Source: an uncultured bacterium | Lineage (GTDB): Bacteria > Cyanobacteriota > Vampirovibrionia > Gastranaerophilales > Gastranaerophilaceae | Length of the DNA: 7,550 nucleotides | Direction of reading: 5' to 3' | Assembly: GCA_900555175.1 (NCBI GenBank) | Contig: USJT01000047.1 | Span: 1 to 7,550, forward strand | In this document: positions 1 through 5,530 of the stretch, one piece after another | How positions within the stretch are numbered: position 1 is the first letter of the stretch | How the letters are laid out: the number at the start of each line of letters is the position of its first letter | The notes under the pieces: model-generated | Database searches by the model: none | What the model was told of the DNA's origin: nothing | The model's input: the letters and a program-made list of their open reading frames with translations, nothing else | Translations under genes and position numbers: made by a program

Positions 1-534
1 AATAATAATTATATTGGAGTAATCCAAGTTAGACCTTATAATATAAATGAGTATAAACCTCAAGCTGTATTTGCAAATCCGAGAGTTTTCATGAAACCTG
101 TTTCTCAGGAATCTTTTTTAGTTTATGCACACAGATGGGTGTTTAATGCTATCCCTGGAGCTGTACAAGCCCCTAAAAAGAAAACAACAGAAACTGCTAA
201 AGCAAAGCTTACACCGCAAGAGACTGCTAAGCTTGCTAATTCAATGAAAAAATTTGTATCTTCATCATCTAAAACAATAAAGGACAATTGGTGTCCGCCT
301 AAATCAGGTCGTAATTCAAGAGCTATTATTATAGTTGAAATCGGACCTGACGGGAGTTTGCAAAATTACAAGTTTGCAAAATCATCAGGGGATAAATTGA
401 CTGACAGATCTATAATTAGTGCAATTGAATTTACTGCTCCGTTTAAAGAAATCTCAAATTTGAAAACAGGAGATAAAAATATAGATGTTCAATTTGTATT
501 TGAATATAAATATTTCAGAAAATCTGTTATGTAA
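1..534 (+). CDS. TonB/TolA C-terminal-domain-like protein, 5' end outside window
   Basis: The frame is open from base 1 with no stop, so the true start lies upstream; the ATG at 91 is probably internal and 177 residues are visible. After a low-complexity Lys/Thr/Ala linker (about residues 57-78), the last ~90 residues resemble a TonB/TolA C-terminal domain. This includes IKDNWCPP (compare 'I...W.PP' in the family), the strand IIIVEIGPDGSL, a KSSGDKLTDRSIISAI segment (family 'SSGd..lD.aal.Av'), APF, and a final strand FVFEY. Such domains sit in the periplasm; TonB couples inner-membrane energy to outer-membrane receptors and TolA links the envelope layers. No membrane segment or proline-rich spacer is visible here, so the exact role is open. 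A bidirectional terminator follows directly. The domain class is a moderately confident call from motif pattern only; TonB versus TolA versus a stand-alone homologue cannot be decided. Confidence 0.65.
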   Translation, partial: NNNYIGVIQVRPYNINEYKPQAVFANPRVFMKPVSQESFLVYAHRWVFNAIPGAVQAPKKKTTETAKAKLTPQETAKLANSMKKFVSSSSKTIKDNWCPPKSGRNSRAIIIVEIGPDGSLQNYKFAKSSGDKLTDRSIISAIEFTAPFKEISNLKTGDKNIDVQFVFEYKYFRKSVM

Positions 535-560
535 TGAGATGAGATAAATTTAAAGAATTA

Positions 561-592
561 AAAAAGTCCGAAAATTTAATTTCGGACTTTTT
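561..592. terminator. Bidirectional intrinsic terminator between the TonB-like gene and rpmB
   Basis: The core stem GTCCGAAA (566-573) pairs with TTTCGGAC (580-587) around a 6-nt loop. It is flanked by A5 (561-565) on the left and T5 (588-592) on the right, so on either strand the hairpin is followed by a U run. It lies between two convergent genes (stop at 534 on +, stop at 619 on -) and can end both transcripts. Confidence 0.85.
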
Positions 593-618
593 GTTTTAAA
601 TGTTTGATAATTTAAAAA

Positions 619-810
619 TTAAACAGCTTTTTGAACTTTTCCTGCTCTTAAACAAGATGTGCAAACTTTAATTCTTTTAACAGTTCCGTTTACATTAACT
701 TTTACAGATTGTAAGTTAGGTTCTTGAGTATGAACAATTTGTTTATGCGAGAAAGTTAATTTCGCTGCTTTAATCGGTGCTTTACCGCATACATCACATT
801 TTTTTGACAT
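619..810 (-). CDS. rpmB: 50S ribosomal protein bL28
   Basis: This 63-residue protein is a full-length bL28, a component of the large ribosomal subunit. It begins MSKKCDVCGKAP and carries a zinc-ribbon pattern of two CxxC pairs (C5/C8 and C50/C53), so it is the zinc-binding (C+) form. The family pattern of a central basic HKQIVHTQEPNLQ stretch and a VNGTVKRIKVCTSCLRAGKV C-terminus is intact. The ATG at 810 is preceded by an AAAAGGAAA ribosome binding site about 10 nt upstream. It is monocistronic here, with its own promoter in the 811-1008 gap and a shared terminator downstream. Nothing is odd about it. Confidence 0.97.
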   Translation of the reverse strand: MSKKCDVCGKAPIKAAKLTFSHKQIVHTQEPNLQSVKVNVNGTVKRIKVCTSCLRAGKVQKAV

Positions 811-848
811 AGTTTTAATTTCCTTTTCTAGCTAGTTTGTGTATTTTA

Positions 849-876
849 ATAATATATTAAAAATGAGAAAAATCAA
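849..876 (-). promoter_or_regulatory. Candidate sigma-70 promoter of rpmB
   Basis: On the - strand, TTGATT (876-871) and TATTAT (854-849) are separated by 16 bp. This predicts a transcription start near 842 and a leader of about 32 nt before the rpmB ATG. The region is very AT-rich, so a chance match is possible. Confidence 0.45.
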
Positions 877-884
877 GAAGCATG

Positions 885-904
885 TTAAATTAAGTTAAGT
901 TAAG
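885..904. repeat. Short tandem repeat, TTAAA followed by three TTAAG
   Basis: The run is TTAAA (885-889) followed by three exact TTAAG copies (890-904). It lies in the 198-bp gap between the divergent rpmB and LysM genes, upstream of both candidate promoters. It could be a microsatellite or a set of direct-repeat binding half-sites; nothing in the sequence decides between these. Confidence 0.7.
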
Positions 905-940
905 CCGAAAAGCCTTGAATTGTAACGTTTTTATAAGTAC

Positions 941-969
941 TTGAATTAAAAATATCCTTATGATATATT
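941..969 (+). promoter_or_regulatory. Extended -10 promoter of the LysM gene
   Basis: TTGAAT (941-946) is followed after exactly 17 bp by TATATT (964-969), with a TG one base upstream of the -10 (961-962), which is the extended -10 form. The predicted start near 976 gives a leader of about 33 nt. The same TTGAAT hexamer and 17-bp spacing recur at the pilin promoter. Confidence 0.65.
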
Positions 970-1008
970 TCATTTATTAAGAACAATTTATTATTAGGGT
1001 ATGGAAAA

Positions 1009-1575
1009 ATGAAGAGTTCAACTATCAGAAGATCAAATTTATCTAAGGAAAAAATGGCTGTATTAGAGGCATTATCTCATTACCGTCACGACCAGTACGA
1101 TAATTCGCCAAGCGTTTATGTCAGACCTAATAAGGAAAAAGAACTAGACGTTTTGTGGCAAAATTTCAAAGTTAATAACCAAAAGAATGATAAATCACCT
1201 AGTGTTTATCTTGCCGCAGGTTTTATTGTAGGTGCTGTTGTTATGCTTATTTTAACTGTTATGATAAGCTTCTCGGCAAACGGATTTAATTCATTGAAGG
1301 AAAAATTGGCTTCTTCTCCGATTCCTGTTAAGAAAGAAAAATTAAGTCTTAATTTTATTCCTTCTTCTACCGATAAATCAGAACCTGTTGCTGATAACGA
1401 AACTTACACAGTTCAAAGTGGCGACACTATGGAAAGTATTTTGATTAGATTTTACGGTTCATACAGTAAGGAAAAAGAATCTCTTGTGTTAAAGACAAAT
1501 AACCTTACAGATCCGAACAAACTCGGAATTGGACAAAAATTAACAATCCCGATGGAAGAAAAGGAAGCTCAATAA
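1009..1575 (+). CDS. Single-pass membrane protein with C-terminal LysM domain
   Basis: The 188-residue protein has three parts. A charged, probably cytoplasmic N-terminus (1-66) precedes one hydrophobic membrane helix (about 68-88, from YLAAGFIVGAVVML). After a Lys/Ser/Pro-rich linker comes a LysM domain (about 132-181, from TYTVQSGDTMESI to KLGIGQKLTIP). LysM binds the N-acetylglucosamine backbone of peptidoglycan, so the likely role is anchoring or cell-wall sensing with LysM outside the cytoplasmic membrane; no catalytic domain is present. The short motif SPSVY occurs twice (34-38 and 64-68). The ATG at 1009 has AGGG at 996-999, 9 nt away. An ATG at 1001 reads only MEK before a TGA that overlaps the real start (ATGA). 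It is monocistronic, with its own promoter and a bidirectional terminator touching its stop codon. The domain call is firm; the biological role is inference. Confidence 0.85.
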   Translation: MKSSTIRRSNLSKEKMAVLEALSHYRHDQYDNSPSVYVRPNKEKELDVLWQNFKVNNQKNDKSPSVYLAAGFIVGAVVMLILTVMISFSANGFNSLKEKLASSPIPVKKEKLSLNFIPSSTDKSEPVADNETYTVQSGDTMESILIRFYGSYSKEKESLVLKTNNLTDPNKLGIGQKLTIPMEEKEAQ

Positions 1576-1607
1576 AAAAAGACCGATTTTTAAATCGGTC
1601 TTTTTTT
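1574..1607. terminator. Bidirectional intrinsic terminator between the LysM and pilin genes
   Basis: A7 (1574-1580), stem arm GACCGATTT (1581-1589), TT, stem arm AAATCGGTC (1592-1600), then T7 (1601-1607). The structure is symmetrical, so each strand has a GC-containing hairpin followed by a U run. It fills the whole 30-bp gap, and its A and T tracts overlap the stop codons of both convergent genes. Confidence 0.9.
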
Positions 1608-2360
1608 AATACGTCATTTCCCAATTATCATTTAGAATTTTACCAAAACAACCATGGAATGATGTATTTGATCCTTTACAAGCTTTTTCAAAAACATCTT
1701 CCCGTTCTTCTTGATTAGGTGGATTTTCGCTGCCGTCCCAAATTGCACATTCACTATTGTCTTCATTGCATGTTGTTCGTAAATCATCAACTGTTCCATC
1801 GTTATAAATGTACATCAAAAATAAATCTCTTCCTGCAATATTAGGGCCGTTTTGTCCATTTATGTCTACGGCAAATTGGTTAAGGATATTGCCTACACCT
1901 TTATATATGCATATTGATGCTCCGCTTGCAATAGTTATGCATTTATGAATATTATATACTTTAGACAAAGAAATATTAGTCCCATTCATTTTTTTATAAT
2001 TATCTGCCATGCAAGGCGTAAAAGAATCTTCGCAGTCTGAAACTATTTTGAAATATGATTTAATAAAATTATATCCATTTTCAAGCGAATTATTTAGTCC
2101 TGCTTCTCTAAGATTAACAGCATTTCTATCCGTTTGAAATTGTATAGCAGCTTGTGACATTTCGTTGTATACCTTATGTAATTGAGTAACATAAGATTTT
2201 CTTTGATAATTCTGCATTAAAGTCGGTACTGTCATTGCAGACACGACGCCAATAATTCCCAAAGTTACTAAAACTTCAGCTAATGTAAAGCCTCTTAACC
2301 CCTTATAATAAGCGACCTTTTCGGGGGGGGGGCAACCCTTAACGCTTTGAAATTCAACAT
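1606..2360 (-). CDS. Type IV prepilin / pseudopilin, frame interrupted at a C10 run (phase-variable candidate)
   Basis: The body is an intact class III prepilin: leader ending in RG, cleavage before F, then FTLAEVLVTLGIIGVV with Glu at mature position 5, followed by the hydrophobic helix. The globular part has eight cysteines, spaced as possible disulfide pairs (for example CEDSFTPC, CNEDNSEC), and a DINGQNGPNIAGRD loop. Such subunits are processed by prepilin peptidase (PilD) and build type IV pili or type II secretion pseudopili. The body frame has no start codon before the helix; the first usable TTG (2262) lies inside the helix and would lose the cleavage site. The real start is the ATG at 2360-2358, 5 nt after a perfect AAGGAGG. 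Its frame passes through ten C, giving three Pro codons, then stops at 2297-2295 after 21 codons. Eleven C would give 251 residues with a 24-residue leader; eight C would give 250. The gene is therefore OFF as read. Promoter, SD and body are intact, which argues against simple decay. Confidence 0.85.
2323..2332. repeat. Homopolymer G10 (C10 in coding strand) inside the pilin leader
   Basis: Ten consecutive G on the + strand, in a window where G/C runs longer than four or five are otherwise essentially absent. In the pilin coding strand it encodes a short Pro run between the start codon and the prepilin cleavage site. Its length sets the frame: 8 or 11 bases join the ATG to the pilin body, while 9 or 10 lead to early stops. 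This is the position and type of repeat used by contingency genes that switch through slipped-strand mispairing. It is also a site where sequencing and assembly errors are common. Confidence 0.9.
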
Positions 2361-2372
2361 TCCAGCCTCCTT
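2361..2372 (-). promoter_or_regulatory. Strong ribosome binding site that fixes the pilin start
   Basis: On the - strand, AAGGAGG (2372-2366) is followed after 5 nt by the ATG at 2360. It is the best Shine-Dalgarno sequence in the window and marks this ATG as the start, although its frame is not that of the pilin body. Confidence 0.9.
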
Positions 2373-2390
2373 ATAAATTGCTACATATTA

Positions 2391-2419
2391 ATTATACAAT
2401 ATATTTCAGTAAAATTCAA
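2391..2419 (-). promoter_or_regulatory. Near-consensus sigma-70 promoter of the pilin gene
   Basis: On the - strand, TTGAAT (2419-2414) and a perfect TATAAT (2396-2391) are separated by 17 bp. The -35 lies in the last codons of rarA and the -10 in the 45-bp gap. The predicted start near 2384 gives a leader of about 24 nt. The pilin can thus be transcribed independently of rarA. Confidence 0.75.
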
Positions 2420-3644
2420 GGTAACTATCTTGTATATTTTCGTCAGGTAAAAATTGTTGTTTAATATCTGGAGCATCATGTGAATATATGTAACCTATTC
2501 CGAATCCGTAGTTTTTTGCATCTTTGTAATGAGCATCTCTAAGGTGCATTGGAGGCGGAAAATCTTTGCCTGATGAGATATCTTGTAATGCTGAATCTAT
2601 TGCCATTACTGTTTCATTTGATTTTGGCGCTCTTGCAACATAGATGACAGCCTGTGCAAGAGGAATTCTACCCTCTGGAAGTCCTAGTAATTCAACGGCT
2701 TTATAGGCGTTAATAGCGACATTTAGGGCATTTGGATCGGCATTTCCGACATCTTCTGCCGAGCATGTAATCAATCTTCTCGCGATAAATCTTGGATCTT
2801 CTCCTGCTGCAATCATTTTTGCAAGATAATAAATTGCGGCATCAGGATCACTTCCTCTAAGACTTTTTTGAAAAGCTGAGGCGCAATCATAGTGTTCTTG
2901 TTGAGAATATCTTGTGTTACGTTTTTGGCAAATTTCTTCAATAATTTTTACGGTTAGATTTCTTCTGTTGTCTTTCAAATCACTTGCGAAATAAGCGTTT
3001 TCAACAACATTAAGAGCATATCTTGCATCTCCTCGAGCGAGGTTTATGATAAAATCAATTGCTCCGCTTTCGCAATCCATTGGAAGATAATGTTTTGCCA
3101 AGTATGCAAACCCTTTTTTAATAATTTTGTCCATACTTGCATCGTCAATAGAGTTTAATCTTACAACCTGAACTCTTGATAAAAGTGCGGGAACAACTTG
3201 GAATGACGGATTTTCCGTTGTTGAACCTATTAAAAATAATGTTCCGTTCTCAAGGTGCGGAAGAAGGGCATCTTGTTGAGTTTTGGAATATCTGTGGATT
3301 TCATCTATAAAAAGAATTGTTTTAATTCCGCTTCTTAAGGCTTCTTTAGCATTTTCAACCGCATCTTTAATATCTTTTACACCTGAGGTTACTGCAGAAA
3401 TTTCAATAAAATTTGCATTTGTTTTTGTTGCAATTAATCTTGCAAGGGTAGTTTTTCCGCAACCGGGAGTTCCCCAAAAAATCATCGAAAAAAGTCTGTT
3501 TGTTTTTAAAAGATTTAATATCGGGCTATTTGGTGATATGACGTTACTTTGCCCTAAAAATTCTTCTACCGTTTTGGGACGCAAAAGTTCTGCCAGCGGA
3601 ATTTGTTTATTTTGATTTTCCAGTTCCGTAAATAGATTATTCAT
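2406..3644 (-). CDS. rarA: Replication-associated recombination protein A (RarA/MgsA), AAA+ ATPase
   Basis: The 412-residue protein is a full-length bacterial RarA/MgsA, homologous to eukaryotic WRNIP1/Mgs1, which acts in the cytoplasm at stalled or gapped replication forks. The N-terminal AAA+ core shows RPKTVEEFLGQ (22-32), Walker A GTPGCGKTT (58-66), Walker B ILFIDEIHR (110-118), sensor 1 GSTTENPSF (140-148), an SR arginine finger (156-157) and a sensor 2-like GDARYALN (205-212). The family-specific C-terminal half follows: YDCASAFQKSLRGSDPDAAIYYLAKM (252-277), GEDPRFIARRL (281-291), the AEDVGNADP loop and the closing FLPDE. The start is the ATG at 3644. No Shine-Dalgarno sequence precedes it, and a -10 element sits only 6 bp upstream, so the mRNA may be leaderless. 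It is divergent from the solute-binding protein gene (42-bp gap) and upstream of the pilin, with no terminator between them. Confidence 0.96.
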   Translation of the reverse strand: MNNLFTELENQNKQIPLAELLRPKTVEEFLGQSNVISPNSPILNLLKTNRLFSMIFWGTPGCGKTTLARLIATKTNANFIEISAVTSGVKDIKDAVENAKEALRSGIKTILFIDEIHRYSKTQQDALLPHLENGTLFLIGSTTENPSFQVVPALLSRVQVVRLNSIDDASMDKIIKKGFAYLAKHYLPMDCESGAIDFIINLARGDARYALNVVENAYFASDLKDNRRNLTVKIIEEICQKRNTRYSQQEHYDCASAFQKSLRGSDPDAAIYYLAKMIAAGEDPRFIARRLITCSAEDVGNADPNALNVAINAYKAVELLGLPEGRIPLAQAVIYVARAPKSNETVMAIDSALQDISSGKDFPPPMHLRDAHYKDAKNYGFGIGYIYSHDAPDIKQQFLPDENIQDSYLEFY

Positions 3645-3646
3645 AG

Positions 3647-3656
3647 TATAATTGTA
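3647..3656. promoter_or_regulatory. Candidate bidirectional promoter core (overlapping -10 elements)
   Basis: A perfect TATAAT on the + strand (3647-3652) overlaps an extended -10 on the - strand, TG-T-TACAAT, whose hexamer occupies 3656-3651. The + element predicts a start near 3659, giving a leader of about 28 nt for the solute-binding protein. The - element predicts a start at about 3644, on the A of the rarA ATG. The -35 matches are weak on both sides (TTCCGT at 3624-3629 for +). Confidence 0.5.
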
Positions 3657-3686
3657 ACATGGTTAGGTAAAAGTGAGTGGTATAAA

Positions 3687-4916
3687 GTGAAAAGTTTTGT
3701 AATAAAAATATGTATTATTTTGTGTGTGATTTTTCTTGTCGGGATAACAACTCCTGTGCATAATAATAAAACTTCTGATAACGAGGTTGTTTTTTGGACT
3801 TTGCAAATGAGCGATTTTTCGCCATATATGAATAAAGTTATAAAAGAATTTGAGGCACAAAATCCTGAAATTAAGATTAAATGGATTGATGTTCCGTTTT
3901 CGGAAGGCGAAAAACGTACTTTGGCATCAGTTTTGAGTGACAATCCGCCTGATCTTATCAATCTTAATCCTGACTTTTCGGCACTTTTAGCTCAAAGAGG
4001 TGCACTTTATGCCATTGATGAAAGTTTAACTGGGCAGTTTAATAAAGATATTATAAATTCACTCAAATCAGACGGCAAATTGTATTCTCTTCCTTGGTAT
4101 GCAACTTCTGCCGTAACTATTTATAATAAAAAATTGTTATCTGAAGCTGAGGTTGAAATGCCTAAAACTTTTGAAGATTTAGGAAAAATTGCGCCGCAGA
4201 TAAAAGAAAAAACAGGCGCTTATGTGCTTTTACCTAATATTACCGAAAATGATACTATGCTTAGAATTTTGAATAAGTATGGCGTAACGGCATCGAATAT
4301 AAATTCAGAAGATTCCGTAAAAGTTTTTGAATATTTTAAAAACTTATATGAAAATGATTTAATTCCGAAAGAGTCTGTAACTCAAACTCATCGTGAAGCT
4401 TTAGAAAAATATATGGCAGGACAGATTGTGTTTTTTCAAGCAGGTGCAAATTTCTTGAATATGATTAAAGAAAATGCTCCGTCAACTTATAAAGATACGG
4501 ATGTTGCACCTCAAATTGTCGGCAAATTAGGTCAAAATGACTTTTCTTTGATGAATTTTGTAATTCCTATACGTGCAAAGCATAAACAAGAAGCATTAAA
4601 ATTTGCTCTGTTTTTGACAAATACAGAAAATCAACTAGAGCTTGCTAAATTGACAAATGTTTTGGCAGTTAATGAAAAAGCGTTAAAAGATGATTTTTAT
4701 ACAACTTATTATGAAAACAATCTTATCTCAAAAGCTCGTGTTATAAGTGCAAAACAACTTAATCACATAGAACCTTCTTTTACACCTATGAAGGATCAAA
4801 AAGAAGTTAATACAATCGTGAATACTGCTGTTCAACAAATTCTACTAAACAAAAACACCACTGAAAAAATTCTCAATGGTGTTTCTGAAAAAATTAAATT
4901 AATGCTTGCTGATTAG
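3687..4916 (+). CDS. Family-1 extracellular solute-binding protein (probable sugar ABC importer)
   Basis: The 409-residue protein has the usual length and layout of MalE/UgpB-like binding proteins, which capture a solute outside the cytoplasmic membrane and deliver it to an ABC permease. Residues 1-24 form a hydrophobic signal/anchor. Lobe I starts with VVFWTLQ and continues with VIKEFEAQNPEIKIKWIDVP (51-70), the PPDLINLNPDFSALLAQRGAL segment (87-107), and LYSLPWYATSAVTIYNKKLL (132-151). The later MAGQIVFFQAGANFL (243-257) and IPIRAKHKQEALKFALFLTN (293-312) are typical of the family. The start is GTG at 3687 with a weak GAGTGG six nt upstream; no other in-frame start lies upstream. There is no lipobox cysteine after the hydrophobic stretch, so it is either a SPase I substrate or N-terminally anchored. 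No permease or ATPase gene adjoins it; the downstream gene is convergent and overlaps it by 4 bp. The ligand is unknown; sugar is inferred from the family. Confidence 0.9.
   Translation: MKSFVIKICIILCVIFLVGITTPVHNNKTSDNEVVFWTLQMSDFSPYMNKVIKEFEAQNPEIKIKWIDVPFSEGEKRTLASVLSDNPPDLINLNPDFSALLAQRGALYAIDESLTGQFNKDIINSLKSDGKLYSLPWYATSAVTIYNKKLLSEAEVEMPKTFEDLGKIAPQIKEKTGAYVLLPNITENDTMLRILNKYGVTASNINSEDSVKVFEYFKNLYENDLIPKESVTQTHREALEKYMAGQIVFFQAGANFLNMIKENAPSTYKDTDVAPQIVGKLGQNDFSLMNFVIPIRAKHKQEALKFALFLTNTENQLELAKLTNVLAVNEKALKDDFYTTYYENNLISKARVISAKQLNHIEPSFTPMKDQKEVNTIVNTAVQQILLNKNTTEKILNGVSEKIKLMLAD
4845..4884 (-). terminator. Intrinsic terminator of the Gly/Cys-rich gene, inside the 3' end of the solute-binding gene
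   Basis: Read on the - strand, AAACACCA (4884-4877) pairs with TGGTGTTT (4860-4853). The stem extends inward by TTGA with TCAG, using one G-U wobble, to about 12 bp with an 8-nt loop, and is followed by TTGTTTAG. On the + strand the wobble becomes an A-C mismatch and no U run follows, so it favours the leftward transcript. It lies about 30 bp past the stop of the gene ending at 4913. Confidence 0.6.
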
Positions 4917-5353
4917 CATAAAAATCCTCTTACTCCGAAAAATGACGGACCGCCAAACATAAATCCTGGTCCGCAGCCGCAGCAAAATCCTCCGCCCCAA
5001 GGCCCGCAGCCGTAGATAGTTGATGTCATATAAGGATTAAACCCGCATCCGAAAATCCCGAAAGGTGATGTAATCATTGATGCGCCGATTAAACCCATTG
5101 TACCTTTAGCGTTTGCAACAGGATTGCCGTATCCTGCAGCTGAGTTGACCGCATATCCAAGATAGCTGCCTGTATTTTGTCTTATATCTCTTGCTGCTTC
5201 GTTTCTTATAGCACCGTTCATAATGTTAAACCCAAAATCCATAAGGGCGTCGCCTGTTGATGCACCGTTCTTTTTTGCATCAGCAAAACCTACGGCACTG
5301 CCAAGCAGAGCATTTACATTACTGAGTGTGTATAAAGTATTATCTAAACCCAT
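4913..5353 (-). CDS. Unrecognised small protein with Gly/Cys/Phe-rich tail
   Basis: I do not recognise this 146-residue protein. The N-terminal half (1-98) is rich in Ala, Gly and Asn (for example NALLGSAVGFADAKKNG, YLGYAVNSAAGYGNPVANAK), with mild hydrophobicity and no clear signal peptide. The last ~48 residues hold 15 Gly, 6 Cys (103, 116, 124, 125, 127, 146) and about 8 Phe, including GGGFCCGCGPG, and end in Cys. The spacing suggests metal binding, disulfide cross-linking or acylation, but none is demonstrated. The DNA for this tail is clearly more GC-rich than its surroundings. I chose the ATG at 5353, with GAGG 4 nt upstream. The frame is open to an ATG at 5401, but that codon lies within the promoter -10 and would add a low-complexity AT-encoded stretch. 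Its stop overlaps that of the convergent solute-binding gene (TTAG, 4 bp). Confidence 0.7.
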   Translation of the reverse strand: MGLDNTLYTLSNVNALLGSAVGFADAKKNGASTGDALMDFGFNIMNGAIRNEAARDIRQNTGSYLGYAVNSAAGYGNPVANAKGTMGLIGASMITSPFGIFGCGFNPYMTSTIYGCGPWGGGFCCGCGPGFMFGGPSFFGVRGFLC

Positions 5354-5391
5354 AATACCTCGCTTATTTTTATATATTCTTATATATATAA

Positions 5392-5421
5392 AGTATATCA
5401 TTTGCGAAAAATTGCCTTGAA
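5392..5421 (-). promoter_or_regulatory. Extended -10 promoter of the Gly/Cys-rich gene
   Basis: On the - strand, TGATATACT contains TATACT (5397-5392) with an upstream TG one base away, the extended -10 form. A weak -35, TTCAAG (5421-5416), is 18 bp away. The predicted start near 5385 gives a leader of about 32 nt to the ATG at 5353 and excludes the upstream ATG at 5401. Confidence 0.5.
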
Positions 5422-5530
5422 TTTTAGAATTGTTAAGTATTGTTACAAAAATAACTCTAAAATTTAAAGTTTATCTCCACAAAAGCCGATAAATAGAATA
5501 AGGAAACAAATAGAAAAGGGATTTAAAGAT

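Noticed and set aside
1606..2262. Pilin starting at the TTG at 2262
   Set aside because: That codon is inside the conserved prepilin helix; starting there would delete the leader, cleavage site and Glu5, and no ribosome binding site precedes it.
2323..2332. G-quadruplex
   Set aside because: A single G run without other nearby G runs does not make the usual four-tract intramolecular quadruplex.
3283..3615. 110-residue frame on the + strand
   Set aside because: It lies wholly antisense to the AAA+ core of rarA, and its product has no recognisable features.
3641..3961. Leftward frames opposite the start of the solute-binding gene
   Set aside because: They are antisense to the signal peptide and lobe I of a clear protein-coding gene, with no start signals of their own.
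4853..4884. Hairpin as terminator of the solute-binding gene on the + strand
   Set aside because: It lies upstream of that gene's stop codon and has no following T run on the + strand.
5351..5401. ATG at 5401 as start of the Gly/Cys-rich protein
   Set aside because: It falls in the predicted extended -10 and adds an AT-encoded low-complexity stretch; the ATG at 5353 has GAGG upstream.
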